The notes under the pieces: generated by a model | What the model saw: the letters and a program-made list of their open reading frames with translations, nothing else | What the model was told of the DNA's origin: nothing | Databases searched by the model: none | Position numbers and translations under genes: made by a program | Assembly (NCBI GenBank): GCA_964505035.1 | Contig: CAZDGK010000007.1 | Location: 1-39,536, forward strand | Direction: 5' to 3' | Origin: CAZDGK01 sp964505035 | GTDB lineage: Bacteria; Patescibacteriota; Saccharimonadia; UBA4664 | Length of the DNA: 39,536 bases | Shown: one piece after another, positions 20,671 to 29,068 of the stretch | Position numbering within the stretch: position 1 is the first letter of the stretch | Layout of the letters: the number at the start of each line of letters is the position of its first letter

Positions 20671-22556
20671 AACGGAAGCTGATGGCCTGGGGTGGTCTGA
20701 TGGCGGTGGCCATTACGATCGCGACTGGCATTATGGTGACGACGGCGCCGACGGCCCAGGCTGGCCTGGCTGGTAGCTGTCCGACGGGTAGTGCGACGCC
20801 GTTGAATACCACGCGCTGGTGCGGGTACTTCAAGCGCCAGTATGAAGACACGGGCGCCCCGGTGCTGAATGGTGGTATTCCGGGTGGGGTAGTGAATGTG
20901 GCTTCGTGGGTTAACTTTGTGAACGGTTTGCGGAGCGGTACCACCCAGCAGCGAACCGCGGCGGCGTTTTACATTCTGACAATGCTGAAGGTGAATAGCA
21001 GTCCTGGGGCGGTAACGATTGCTTATTCGAACACGCGCTGGAACGACTGGTTAACCATGATGAATTGGTACGCGGCAAATCCGGGCTATGTGGACTTCAA
21101 CTATGGGTATTTGTTTCCATGCGGGATTTTGAACACGTACTATCAGCGGACGCGGCAAGACATTGCCTATTTCTTTGAGCCGGCGTCGTCTGGTGTGTGT
21201 GGGCTAGGCGTTCGGCAAGCGGCCATATTGTTCTATGACCCCATCACGGGCCTACCAGCCTATGCGATCCGGCGGGCATGCGCCAACCCGATTGGTGGCC
21301 TGCCAGGAATTGGACCACTGCCGTGGTCACTGACCGGTAGCCTGACAACTGGCACCGGCACGCCGCCATTTGGCGGGATCTTGCAGCCCGGTGTGACGTA
21401 CAACCTCAGTCCGAGCGTGACGAATACTTCGATAGCCCCCGCTACCAACTTCACGATGGCGGTGGGTAATGAATCGCCGGCCTATATCCAGTATGCGGGG
21501 TCGTCTTCACCGGGAGGCTATGCGACTGTGGTGGGCTATGGTAGCCCGTGTCCGGCGACGACGCCGTGTTGGTATTGGGGATATCCAGGTCTGCCGGCAG
21601 GCGTGACGAGTGCGCAGACCAACGGCTTGCAGTTCACGATAGCGCCTGCAACGCCGGAGGGGACATCGGTGTGTGTCGACTTCATCATATTCCCGAGTTC
21701 GTCATCAGGAGGATCGGTGTCGCAAGGGCCAAATTGCTGGACGGTCTACCGGCCGCACTATCCCGGCGTCATTGGGACTGACGGTGATGTGCATGCGGGT
21801 GGCGGGGTCTGTGGCCAGGCTCAGAATGCCAATGGTGCCGTGACGACTAGCCCACAATCGAACTCGCTGGGTGAGTATGTAGTGTCGGCGAGTGGCTTGG
21901 TGGCTGGGTTCGGCTCCAACAATACGGCTGGTAGCACGGCGGCGACACTGGGACGCAATGGCGATTACTATACGATATGCCGGCCCGACCTGGTGACGGT
22001 GGGTCGCAATTACTTCCTGGGCGGCCAGCCCACGCTGCCGTTGCCGGCGGGGTCGCATGATGTTGCATCCATGGTGTCAGGTGTGTACGTGCATAACGGT
22101 GGCGGTGATGTGACGTTGTACGGGACGTTTACCAACAAGATTACGATCCTGGCACTGACAGACCGGGTGATAATAAGTGGTCCGCTTATGTTGAGCGCAC
22201 CGCCGGCGAGTGCTAGCAACGTGCCGTCTATGGGCATCATTGCCAATGGCAACATTGTGATTAATGGGGCGGCGAACCGGGTGGATGCATATTTGTTCTC
22301 CAATGGCACGATTGATACCTGCGCCGAGGGCAATGCGGCGCCATGCAAGAACACTTTGACCGTCAATGGCTTCCTGATGGGCAATACGCTGGCATTCCAC
22401 CGGGTAGGTCCGGCGTCGCTGGGCGGTCCGACGGCGACCGTGGGTGAGATTATCAATATGACGGGGCAAATCTACCTGAACCCGCCCAAGCTGTTTGACT
22501 CGGCCGCGGATGTGAACTTGCTCCAGAGTCTAGGCGAGCGGCCACCGTTGAATTAG
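20667..22556 (+). CDS. Large exported protein at the head of the pilus locus
   Basis: 629 residues. A signal peptide is clear (KRKLMAWGGLMAVAITIATG, then TAPTAQAG with a cleavage site near residue 32). The N-terminal ~200 residues are rich in Trp and Tyr with several cysteines (CPTGS, RWCGYF, FPCGILN, SSGVCGLG). The middle has a Gly/Pro/Thr-rich beta domain (~220-360). The end (from GVIGTDGDVHAGGGVCGQA) looks like a beta-helix with repeated NGNIVINGAANRVDAYLFSNG and VNGFLMGNTLAF, a pattern also found in PilX/bactofilin-like polymers. It is likely a surface adhesin or pilus-associated protein. No certain family; a pilus tie is inferred from location. Confidence 0.7.
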   Translation: MKRKLMAWGGLMAVAITIATGIMVTTAPTAQAGLAGSCPTGSATPLNTTRWCGYFKRQYEDTGAPVLNGGIPGGVVNVASWVNFVNGLRSGTTQQRTAAAFYILTMLKVNSSPGAVTIAYSNTRWNDWLTMMNWYAANPGYVDFNYGYLFPCGILNTYYQRTRQDIAYFFEPASSGVCGLGVRQAAILFYDPITGLPAYAIRRACANPIGGLPGIGPLPWSLTGSLTTGTGTPPFGGILQPGVTYNLSPSVTNTSIAPATNFTMAVGNESPAYIQYAGSSSPGGYATVVGYGSPCPATTPCWYWGYPGLPAGVTSAQTNGLQFTIAPATPEGTSVCVDFIIFPSSSSGGSVSQGPNCWTVYRPHYPGVIGTDGDVHAGGGVCGQAQNANGAVTTSPQSNSLGEYVVSASGLVAGFGSNNTAGSTAATLGRNGDYYTICRPDLVTVGRNYFLGGQPTLPLPAGSHDVASMVSGVYVHNGGGDVTLYGTFTNKITILALTDRVIISGPLMLSAPPASASNVPSMGIIANGNIVINGAANRVDAYLFSNGTIDTCAEGNAAPCKNTLTVNGFLMGNTLAFHRVGPASLGGPTATVGEIINMTGQIYLNPPKLFDSAADVNLLQSLGERPPLN

Positions 22557-22571
22557 GTAAACTGGTTATGG

Positions 22572-22577
22572 TAAAGT
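22572..22577 (+). promoter_or_regulatory. Extended -10 box upstream of pilM
   Basis: TGG-TAAAGT ends 7 nt before ATG 22585, with TTGAAT 18 bases upstream. The mRNA is predicted leaderless. Confidence 0.5.
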
Positions 22578-22584
22578 TTGAGTA

Positions 22585-23625
22585 ATGGGATTATTTGTTA
22601 AAGACACCGAGTTTTTCGGTCTTGATATCGGGTCCACAGCTGTCCGGCTAATTCAACTGAGGGGGGGTGGAACGCATCCGGCGCTGGTGGCGTATGGGGC
22701 TGTGCCGGTACCCGGCAACATCACCATGAGCGACTCCAAGATTGACCAGGACAAGGTGGCTGAACTGGTAAAGCAACTGGTGCGTGAGAACCGCATTACG
22801 GCTAAGCATGTGGTGCTGGGTCTGCCATCGGCTAAGGTGTTTGGTACGACGATCACGACGCCCAAGCTGGATCACGACCAGCTGGCGAAGGCGATTCGCT
22901 ACCAGGCTGAGCAATACATCCCGATGGCGATTAGCCAGGTGAAGCTTGACTGGGCAGTGATTGACGAGTCGGCTGATGGCAAGAATCTGGAAGTGCTGCT
23001 GGTGGCCGCACCTAGCTCGGTAGTGGACAAGTATATGGGGATCATGGCGGCGGCCGATCTGGAGCCCCTGGCGCTGGAGGCGAATGCTATCGCGGTGGCG
23101 CGAGCGCTGGTGCCGCCGAGCAGCTTGGCGGTGGTGATACTGGACCTGGGAAGCCTGGACTCGGACATTTCGATTGTCTGGAAGAACACACCGCGGCTGA
23201 TCCGTAGCGTGTCGGTGGGTGGCATGACTCTGGTGCGGAGCGTGGCGCAGAGCCTGGGACTTGATGAAGTGCAGGCGACGCAGTTTACGTACAAGTTTGG
23301 TCTGACGCAGAGCAAGCTGGAGGGTCAGGTCTACAAGGCGATCAAGCCGACGCTAGATAGCCTGGTGAGTGAGATTGAGAAATCGGCCAAGTTCTTCAAT
23401 GGCCGCTACCCGGATGTGAAGCTGGAGAAGTTGGTGGTGACTGGGGCGACGGCGGCGTTGCCAGAGCTGGGCTCGTTCCTGGCCAACTCAACGGGCTTGC
23501 CGGTGGAGTTTGGTAACTCGTGGGTCAATGTATCGTACCCGGCCAATCTGCAGGACAAGCTGATGACGATCTCGAGTGAATACGCGGCGGCCGTGGGACT
23601 GGCCGGACGGGGGTACATGCAGTGA
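22585..23625 (+). CDS. pilM: Type IV pilus assembly protein PilM
   Basis: 346 residues with the actin-like PilM fold: FGLDIGSTAVRLIQL (phosphate 1), the PilM helix VLGLPSAKVFGTTI, AVVILDLGSLDSDISIVW (phosphate 2), SVGGMTLVRSVAQSLGLDE, and KLVVTGATAALPELGSFL (adenosine motif). PilM is a cytoplasmic ATP-binding platform that recruits PilN, PilO and the motor. It opens the pilMNO run and overlaps pilN by GTGA. Confidence 0.93.
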   Translation: MGLFVKDTEFFGLDIGSTAVRLIQLRGGGTHPALVAYGAVPVPGNITMSDSKIDQDKVAELVKQLVRENRITAKHVVLGLPSAKVFGTTITTPKLDHDQLAKAIRYQAEQYIPMAISQVKLDWAVIDESADGKNLEVLLVAAPSSVVDKYMGIMAAADLEPLALEANAIAVARALVPPSSLAVVILDLGSLDSDISIVWKNTPRLIRSVSVGGMTLVRSVAQSLGLDEVQATQFTYKFGLTQSKLEGQVYKAIKPTLDSLVSEIEKSAKFFNGRYPDVKLEKLVVTGATAALPELGSFLANSTGLPVEFGNSWVNVSYPANLQDKLMTISSEYAAAVGLAGRGYMQ

Positions 23626-24221
23626 ACGTCCTCGTAAACCTGCTACCAGATACCCGGCAAGCCAAGCTCAAAGCAGCCCGGCGCCGGCAGCTCGCCACCA
23701 GCATTGCGGTGGTGGTGTGGATCGTCTGCGGCGGCGTGGTTGTACTGATGGCACTGTACACGACCAGCCAGAAGCTGATTATTAGCGGACTCAACAGCAA
23801 AATAGCTGACAACACGCAGAAGCTGGAGAATACCCAGGGCTTGATTGATGCGCTGACGACACAGCAACACCTAGCGGCACTGCCGGGGTTGTACAAGAAC
23901 CGGGCGTTCTTTACGAAGTTCTTCAATGCCTATGGCGAGGCTAACCCGCAGCAGGTATCATTGGCGACGATGACGCTTGGGGCAGACAACAGTCTGACCG
24001 TGGTGGGTACGGCGCCGTCGTTTGCGGCGGTGGGTAAGCTGGCGCGGGCTATGGAGGCTGAGCATGTGACGATTGGGACCGGAGCGCCGACTACTGAGCC
24101 GTACTTTACCGACGTGACAGTGCAGCCGGTGGCGCGAGGTGGCCAGGGAGTGACGTTTACGATTAACGCAACGATGGGCGAAGGAGCGGTCAGTGGCAGT
24201 ACCAGCAGCAACAACCAGTAG
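23622..24221 (+). CDS. pilN: Type IV pilus assembly protein PilN
   Basis: 199 residues from GTG 23622, overlapping the pilM stop by 4 bases. It begins NVLVNLLPDTRQAKLKAARRRQLA, the short N-terminal peptide that docks in PilM (NLLP), followed by one membrane segment (about 27-47) and a periplasm-like ferredoxin-fold domain. It forms the inner alignment complex with PilM and PilO. The end overlaps the pilO start by 29 bases. Confidence 0.88.
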   Translation: MNVLVNLLPDTRQAKLKAARRRQLATSIAVVVWIVCGGVVVLMALYTTSQKLIISGLNSKIADNTQKLENTQGLIDALTTQQHLAALPGLYKNRAFFTKFFNAYGEANPQQVSLATMTLGADNSLTVVGTAPSFAAVGKLARAMEAEHVTIGTGAPTTEPYFTDVTVQPVARGGQGVTFTINATMGEGAVSGSTSSNNQ

Positions 24222-24810
24222 TAAACCACAGCTCTCGAACAACAATTACATCATCGTGTTGGTGTTGATTAGCTTGCTGGTGGTGGGGGGATCGGTGCTC
24301 GTGGGTAATGCGATGCTGGGTACCCTGCTGCGTGATGCCAAGGTGGTAGTGGCCAAGGATAAGGCCAACAAGCAATTGGACAAAGATGTGACCGCGGCGC
24401 CGGTACTGGTAAGCAACTACAATCAGTTGGGCAGCCGGCAGAAGCTGATCATGGATGCATTGCCGACTGACGCGGACTTTCCGGGTCTGCTGGGCTACAT
24501 GGAAGGCATGAGTGGTGTGGCTGGTATGTCGCTGAAGCTGATTGGGCCGAGCGCAACGGTGGCACCGAGCACGGCAGACACGTCTGGGGGGACAGCTAAG
24601 CCGCAGATGTACAGCTTTAACATGAACTTGGAAGGTAACTACGCTTCGCTGGTGAAGCTACTCGGATTGATCGAGCAGTCGGCCCGGCCCATGCGAGTGA
24701 CGGACATTCAGGTGACTGGTACGGCTAGTAGCTTGTCGGCAATCATGGACGTGACGACCTGGTACCAAGACAAGGCGACATTGCCGATTACGACGGAGGA
24801 GATCAAGTGA
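24193..24810 (+). CDS. pilO: Type IV pilus assembly protein PilO-like
   Basis: 205 residues from GTG 24193, with AAGGAG 6 bases upstream inside pilN. A short polar N-terminus precedes one membrane segment (about 19-40), then a coiled region (LLRDAKVVVAKDKANKQLD) and an outer alpha/beta domain with LEGNYASLVKLLGLIEQSARPMRVTDIQVTG, the PilO pattern. It partners PilN. The GTGA at its end starts the next gene. Confidence 0.82.
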   Translation: MAVPAATTSSKPQLSNNNYIIVLVLISLLVVGGSVLVGNAMLGTLLRDAKVVVAKDKANKQLDKDVTAAPVLVSNYNQLGSRQKLIMDALPTDADFPGLLGYMEGMSGVAGMSLKLIGPSATVAPSTADTSGGTAKPQMYSFNMNLEGNYASLVKLLGLIEQSARPMRVTDIQVTGTASSLSAIMDVTTWYQDKATLPITTEEIK

Positions 24811-25076
24811 AGCCCAAAGACCTAGGTATGCTGGTGGTGGCCGTGGTGATTTTCCTGGTGGCTGGCTACGTGGTGTATACGCAGATTGCCAAGCCCAAGG
24901 GTTCGTCGGCCGCAGCGGCCAAGACGGTGAAGGTAGAGGTGGTGGGAGAGATTTCGTCGGACTTTGATACGGCGGCACAGACTAAGCTGTCTGACGCCAG
25001 TACGGTACAGGACTTTACCGTGCCGCTCGACTTAACGACAGGGCTCAATAACCAAGCAGTCTTTGGCGCGAAATAG
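24807..25076 (+). CDS. Small membrane-anchored protein in the PilP position
   Basis: 89 residues from GTG 24807 in the 4-base GTGA overlap with pilO. One membrane segment (about 8-26) and a short outer domain (VKVEVVGEISSDFDTAAQT, then DFTVPLDLTTGLNNQAVFG). In Gram-negatives the gene after pilO is the lipoprotein pilP; here there is no lipobox and no outer-membrane secretin, so it may be a shortened analogue. Co-transcribed with pilMNO and pilB. Confidence 0.65.
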   Translation: MKPKDLGMLVVAVVIFLVAGYVVYTQIAKPKGSSAAAAKTVKVEVVGEISSDFDTAAQTKLSDASTVQDFTVPLDLTTGLNNQAVFGAK

Positions 25077-25093
25077 CAGGAGGGGGGTGAGTC

Positions 25094-27021
25094 ATGCTGT
25101 CGGTTGAGGGCCAGCATAAGATAGAGGAGCTGCTGCTCTCGACGAAGGTTTTGACCAAGGAGCAGCTAGAAGAGGCCAAGGTAGAGGCGCTCAAAGAGAG
25201 CAAGCCGCTGATTTCGTATATTGCCGAGAAGGAGCTGATCGGCGAGGAAGACCTGACACGCATCTCGGCGCAGGCTATGGGTGTGCCGTATGTGAACCTG
25301 GAGCAGATTGCTGTGCCGGAGGACGTGACGGCGCTACTGCCACGGGAGACGGCTGAGACATACATGGCGGTGCCGTTTGGTATGCAGCAAGGACGCCTGG
25401 CGGTGGCGATGCTTGACCCGGCCAACATTCAAGCCGTCGACTTCCTGAGCCGCAAGATGGGTCACAGCCTGACGGTATACCTGGCGAGCCGCGGGTCGAT
25501 TGATCATATCCTGGGGCAGTTCCGGAGCGATGTGGCGGCCGATCTAGCGGCGGCAGAGGGCGTGGACAAGGTAGACGAGCACCCGCCGGTAGAGGCGAAG
25601 AACCCGGAGGGCTTGAAGAACCTGGTCCAGGACGCCCCGATTACGCGGGCGCTGAACGCCATTCTCGACTACGCGGCGCAGTCCCACGCGTCGGACATCC
25701 ATGTGGAGCCACGCGAGAAGGACTTGAAGATTCGCTACCGTATCGACGGCATCTTGCAGGAGACGATGACGCTGCCCAAGAGCATTGAGCCAGCGCTGAT
25801 TTCGCGCATCAAGATCCTGAGCAACCTGCGGATTGATGAGCACCGGGTGCCACAGGATGGGCAGTTCCAGATTAGCTCGAGTGGCAAAGAGATTGACCTG
25901 CGTATTGCGATATCGCCGGTGGTGTGGGGCGAGCAGGTGGTGATCCGGTTGCTCGACAAGGATTCGAGCATATTGACGCTGACGGCCCTGGGTTTTCACG
26001 GGCGGGCCTTGCGCAACATTACCGATGGTATTCATAAGCCGCACGGCATGACGCTCAGTACTGGTCCGACTGGCTCGGGTAAGAGCACCACGCTGTACGC
26101 CATCGTGCAGGAGCTCAAGGACGTGAGCATCAATATTGTGACGCTCGAGGATCCGGTAGAGTACAAGATGGATGGAATTAACCAGATCCAGGTGAATGCG
26201 GATGTGGGTCTGACATTTGCCAGCGGCTTGCGNNNNNNNNNNNNNNNNNNNNNNNNNNNNNNNNNNNNNNNNNNNNNNNNNNNNNNNNNNNNNNNNNNNN
26301 NNNNNNNNNNNNNNNNNNNNNNNNNNNNNNNNTTAACCAGATCCAGGTGAATGCGGATGTGGGTCTGACATTTGCCAGCGGCTTGCGGAGTATTCTGCGG
26401 CAGGACCCGAACGTGGTGCTGGTAGGGGAGATTCGTGACAAAGAGACGGCGGACCTGGCCGTGCAGGCAGCACTGACGGGCCACGTGGTGCTCAGTACGA
26501 TCCACACGAACTCGGCGGCGGGTGTGCTGCCGCGGCTCTTGGATATGGGCATTGAGCCATTCCTGATCTCTAGTACGATTAACACGGTGATTGGCCAGCG
26601 CTTGGTGCGTAAGCTGTGTGAGAACTGTAAGGATCCGTTTAAGACTAATGAGAATGAAACCAAGTCTATCCATGATACGATTGGCGGAATTTTGCCTAAG
26701 ACAAAGGAAGATCTGGAGCGAACAAAAAAGGATCTCGGCTATGATACGCTGCCGATGGCTGATGACAAAACTTATTCACTGTGGCACGCGAAGGGTTGTA
26801 GCAAATGCGTGAAGGGCTACAAGGGCCGGGTGGGTATCTATGAGGTGTTTTCCATGACTGAGACGATGGAGCGGCTGCTAGGGAACCGGGCGACTACCAG
26901 CCAGGTGCAGGACCAGGCGCAGAAGGACGGCATGATCACCATGAAGCAGGATGGCTACCTGAAAGCGCTGAACGGGCTGACCACGCTCGAGGAAGTGGCC
27001 CGGGTGGCGGCGGACTTTTAG
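25094..27021 (+). CDS. pilB: Type IV pilus extension ATPase PilB (interrupted by a false assembly gap)
   Basis: The frame is broken only by 100 N at 26233-26332. The 55 bases before the gap (26178-26232) are repeated exactly after it (26333-26387); removing one copy and the N run (155 bases) restores a single frame of 590 residues, the usual PilB length. Domains: an N-terminal MshEN-type domain (~1-150), then the GspE core with Walker A GPTGSGKST (K330), LEDPVEY, Walker B VVLVGEIRDKETA, HTNSAAGV, and a zinc-binding CENC/CSKC pair with GYKGRVGIYEV. The ~50 residues between the two cysteine pairs are Lys/Glu-rich and less GC than their neighbours. PilB hydrolyses ATP to push pilins into the fibre. 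Confidence 0.95.
26178..26387. other. Scaffold gap (100 N) flanked by an identical 55-base overlap
   Basis: Bases 26178-26232 and 26333-26387 are identical. The overlap length equals a common assembly k-mer (55), so the N run most likely marks two contigs that should be merged and not missing sequence. Confidence 0.9.
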
Positions 27022-27035
27022 CTGCCGCATGCATG

Positions 27036-27044
27036 TGGTATAAT
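27036..27044 (+). promoter_or_regulatory. trpS promoter (extended -10)
   Basis: TGG-TATAAT (27036-27044), with a poor -35 (TTTTAG) 17 bases upstream that overlaps the pilB stop. Confidence 0.65.
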
Positions 27045-27050
27045 AGGCTT

Positions 27051-27316
27051 GTCCTTTAAAACACTGGCAATATCCTAGATACGGGTCCCCGGCTAGCAGG
27101 CTGGGGGTTGGGCCCGTGTCGCTCCCGGCTGGCCGGTGAGCAGGATGGCCTCTGCGCTAGTGGAGGTCCGGCAGCCCCCGTAACCATGGGCTTAAGTGAC
27201 CGGCCGGCATTCTGGCATGGCCGGTAACTAAGGTGGCACCGCGGGCTCCCGAAAGAGTCTCGTCCTTAGAACACAAACTAACGTTGTGTTTTGAGGACGA
27301 GATTTTTAGTAACTAA
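27051..27316 (+). promoter_or_regulatory. T-box leader of trpS
   Basis: The leader carries the canonical T-box sequence AAGGTGGCACCGCGG (27230-27244). A GC-rich Stem I precedes it, including ACGGG/CCCGT, CCCCGGC/GCTGGGG and a proximal ATCCT/AGGAT helix. UGG at 27146-27148 beside this helix is a candidate tryptophan specifier. The T-box bulge UGGC pairs with a tRNA ending GCCA, which agrees with G73 of bacterial tRNA-Trp. Uncharged tRNA-Trp would stabilise the antiterminator and allow trpS transcription. The T-box is certain; the specifier choice is less so. Confidence 0.92.
27258..27307 (+). terminator. T-box regulated terminator
   Basis: TCTCGTCCT (27258-27266) pairs with AGGACGAGA (27294-27302), with AACACAA/TTGTGTT inside, followed by TTTTT. 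The 5' arm follows the T-box directly, so it competes with the antiterminator. Confidence 0.9.
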
Positions 27317-27331
27317 ATGGAGACTATAGCC

Positions 27332-28345
27332 ATGAAAACGGCTAAACAAGGCGTAGTGCTGACCGGGGACCGGCCGACCGGGCCATTGCACCTGGGTCAC
27401 TACGTTGGTTCGATCCAGAACCGGGTGCGGTTGCAGGAGGAGTACGAGAAGTGCTTCTACATGCTAGCCGATGTGCAGGCGCTGACTGACAACGCCGAGA
27501 ACCCGCAGAAGGTTCGTGACAATATTCTGGAAGTAACCCTGGACAACCTGGCGGTTGGGGTGTCGCCGGACAGAAGCATCATGTTTATCCAGAGCCAGGT
27601 GCCGGAGATTGCTGAGCTGACGGTGTTTTTCCTGAACTTGGTGACGCTGGCCCGGGTGCGGCGTAATCCGACAGTGAAGAATGAAATGCAGCAAAAGGGC
27701 TACGGGGAGGACGTGCCGGTAGGCTTCCTGACCTACCCGATTAGCCAGGCGGCGGACATGCTCTTTTGCGGCAGCACTTTGATCCCGGTGGGTGAGGACC
27801 AGCTGCCGGTGATCGAGCAGGCCAATGAAGTGCTGACCCGGTTTAACACGACGTATGGGCAGACGTTTCGCAAGATCGAACCAGTGCTTTCGGACATGCC
27901 GCGACTGGTGGGTATTGATGGCAACGCGAAGGCCAGTAAATCCCTTGGCAACGCCATCTTTCTGAAGGACTCGAAGGCGGAAATTGAGCGCAAGGTTGGC
28001 ATGATGTACACCGACCCGGGCCATGTGCATTTGCAGGATCCGGGTAAGGTTGAGGGTAACGTGGTGTTTGCGTACCTGGACATCTTTGACCCTGACAAAG
28101 AGGCGGTGGCCGAGCTGAAGGCGCGCTATCGCAAGGGCGGTCTGGGGGACGTGGAGATCAAGAAGCGATTGGTGGGTGTACTGGAGGATGTGATCGCGCC
28201 GATTCGGGAGCGCCGTGAGCAGCTGGCCAAGGACCCGGAGGCGGTGATGGAGCTGCTGCGGCAAGGTACAGCTAGGGCTCGCCAGGTGGCACAAGAGACG
28301 ATGGAGCTGGTACGACAGCGGCTCAAGATCGACTACTTCGACTAG
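27332..28345 (+). CDS. trpS: Tryptophanyl-tRNA synthetase
   Basis: 337 residues from ATG 27332, with GGAG 10 bases upstream; an in-frame ATG at 27317 would sit before this site. Class I signatures: TGDRPTGPLHLGHYVGS (HIGH motif as HLGH) and KASKSLGNAI (KMSKS). Also YPISQAADMLF and PVGEDQLPVIEQANEV. It charges tRNA-Trp. It is controlled by the T-box leader and lies between pilB and pilT, interrupting the pilus locus. Confidence 0.97.
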   Translation: MKTAKQGVVLTGDRPTGPLHLGHYVGSIQNRVRLQEEYEKCFYMLADVQALTDNAENPQKVRDNILEVTLDNLAVGVSPDRSIMFIQSQVPEIAELTVFFLNLVTLARVRRNPTVKNEMQQKGYGEDVPVGFLTYPISQAADMLFCGSTLIPVGEDQLPVIEQANEVLTRFNTTYGQTFRKIEPVLSDMPRLVGIDGNAKASKSLGNAIFLKDSKAEIERKVGMMYTDPGHVHLQDPGKVEGNVVFAYLDIFDPDKEAVAELKARYRKGGLGDVEIKKRLVGVLEDVIAPIRERREQLAKDPEAVMELLRQGTARARQVAQETMELVRQRLKIDYFD

Positions 28346-28370
28346 GACAAAGCGAGTAGGACAAAGCGAG
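28343..28370 (+). repeat. Tandem 14-base direct repeat over the trpS stop
   Basis: TAGGACAAAGCGAG occurs twice in a row (28343-28356 and 28357-28370); the first copy contains the trpS stop codon TAG, and the second supplies another TAG further on. Confidence 0.85.
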
Positions 28371-28396
28371 GGCCCTGCCAATATGGCGGGGCCCTT
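28370..28396. terminator. Intrinsic terminator between convergent genes
   Basis: GGGCCCTGCC (28370-28379), AATAT loop, GGCGGGGCCC (28385-28394, one T-G pair), then TT. It serves trpS and possibly the convergent membrane gene. Confidence 0.7.
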
Positions 28397-28408
28397 GGGG
28401 GTTCCAGG

Positions 28409-28963
28409 CTAATGCTGGATGCTGCCGGCTGGATCTGGGTCGGGGTCGGGGACGAACTCTTCGTCGCCGCCATGCCCCCAGTGGCACCAGGGGCACCAGG
28501 GCTCGAGCCGCCGGTGCCGGACTGCTAGAACGCAGGTGTGAATGTTCACGACCATAAACGCGGCAATGGCTGGGAGACGCAATAGCCCCAGCCAGGGCGA
28601 GGCGAAGAACAGGATCAGCACGGCGATCAGCAGGATGAGATGAGGTATGGAATGGTAGGTGCCCAGGGACCTCCGGTATTTCTCGGCTCGGGCTGGACCG
28701 TCGAGCGGCATGTCGGCGATGCAGCGTTCGCAGAGGCCGGTATCGTGCCGGAACACGCTGCTCATGATGAGGCCGATGTAGGCGGCATTGATCAGGACGC
28801 TAGCCAACGTGCCCCAGGTGAAATGCCAGCCGAGGGACGGTTTGGTGCTGGGGCTGGGGATGCTCGTGATGAAGGTCGCGAGGTAGACTACCACGAAGAT
28901 CTGGTAGCAGTAATGCCCAACCCACAGCATTAGCCGTTTGGTACGAGTCAATCCTTTGTCCAT
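28409..28963 (-). CDS. Four-helix membrane protein with two CxxC motifs (copy A)
   Basis: 184 residues; AGGAGG lies 7 bases before ATG 28963. About four membrane segments (~12-33, 50-70, 107-128, 130-148). A charged loop after helix 2 carries RHDTGLCERCIADMPLDG (C78, C81); the C-terminal tail carries RHRRLEPWCPWCHWGHGG (C157, C160) and an acidic DEEFVPDPDPDPAG end. With an even number of helices between them and the basic N-terminus inside, both cysteine pairs should face the cytoplasm and could form one zinc or iron site. It is clearly paralogous to the two genes behind it. No family assigned; own promoter. Confidence 0.8.
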   Translation of the reverse strand: MDKGLTRTKRLMLWVGHYCYQIFVVVYLATFITSIPSPSTKPSLGWHFTWGTLASVLINAAYIGLIMSSVFRHDTGLCERCIADMPLDGPARAEKYRRSLGTYHSIPHLILLIAVLILFFASPWLGLLRLPAIAAFMVVNIHTCVLAVRHRRLEPWCPWCHWGHGGDEEFVPDPDPDPAGSIQH

Positions 28964-28992
28964 GGTGGACCTCCTAACGTGCGAAAGGATTG
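28949..28992 (-). promoter_or_regulatory. Inverted repeat enclosing RBS and start of copy A
   Basis: In the mRNA CAATCCTTT (28992-28984, leader) can pair with AAAGGATTG (28957-28949, codons 3-5). The 26-base loop holds the Shine-Dalgarno site and the ATG. Confidence 0.45.
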
Positions 28993-29002
28993 GCGTGAAC
29001 GA

Positions 29003-29031
29003 ATTTTAGCCGCATTGGGTTTGATACGCAA
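29003..29031 (-). promoter_or_regulatory. Promoter of copy A
   Basis: On the minus strand TTGCGT (29031-29026), 17 bases, TAAAAT (29008-29003), immediately after the terminator of copy B. Confidence 0.65.
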
Positions 29032-29032
29032 T

Positions 29033-29062
29033 GAAAGACCCCTCCGGACGAATCCGGAGGGG
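29033..29062 (-). terminator. Terminator of copy B
   Basis: On the minus strand CCCCTCCGG and CCGGAGGGG form a 9-bp stem (29062-29039) followed by TCTTTC. Confidence 0.7.
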
Positions 29063-29068
29063 GTTGAG

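Noticed and set aside
25094..26350. Two separate pilB genes or a frameshifted pseudogene
   Set aside because: The break is fully explained by the N run and the 55-base duplicated overlap; merging gives one intact gene.
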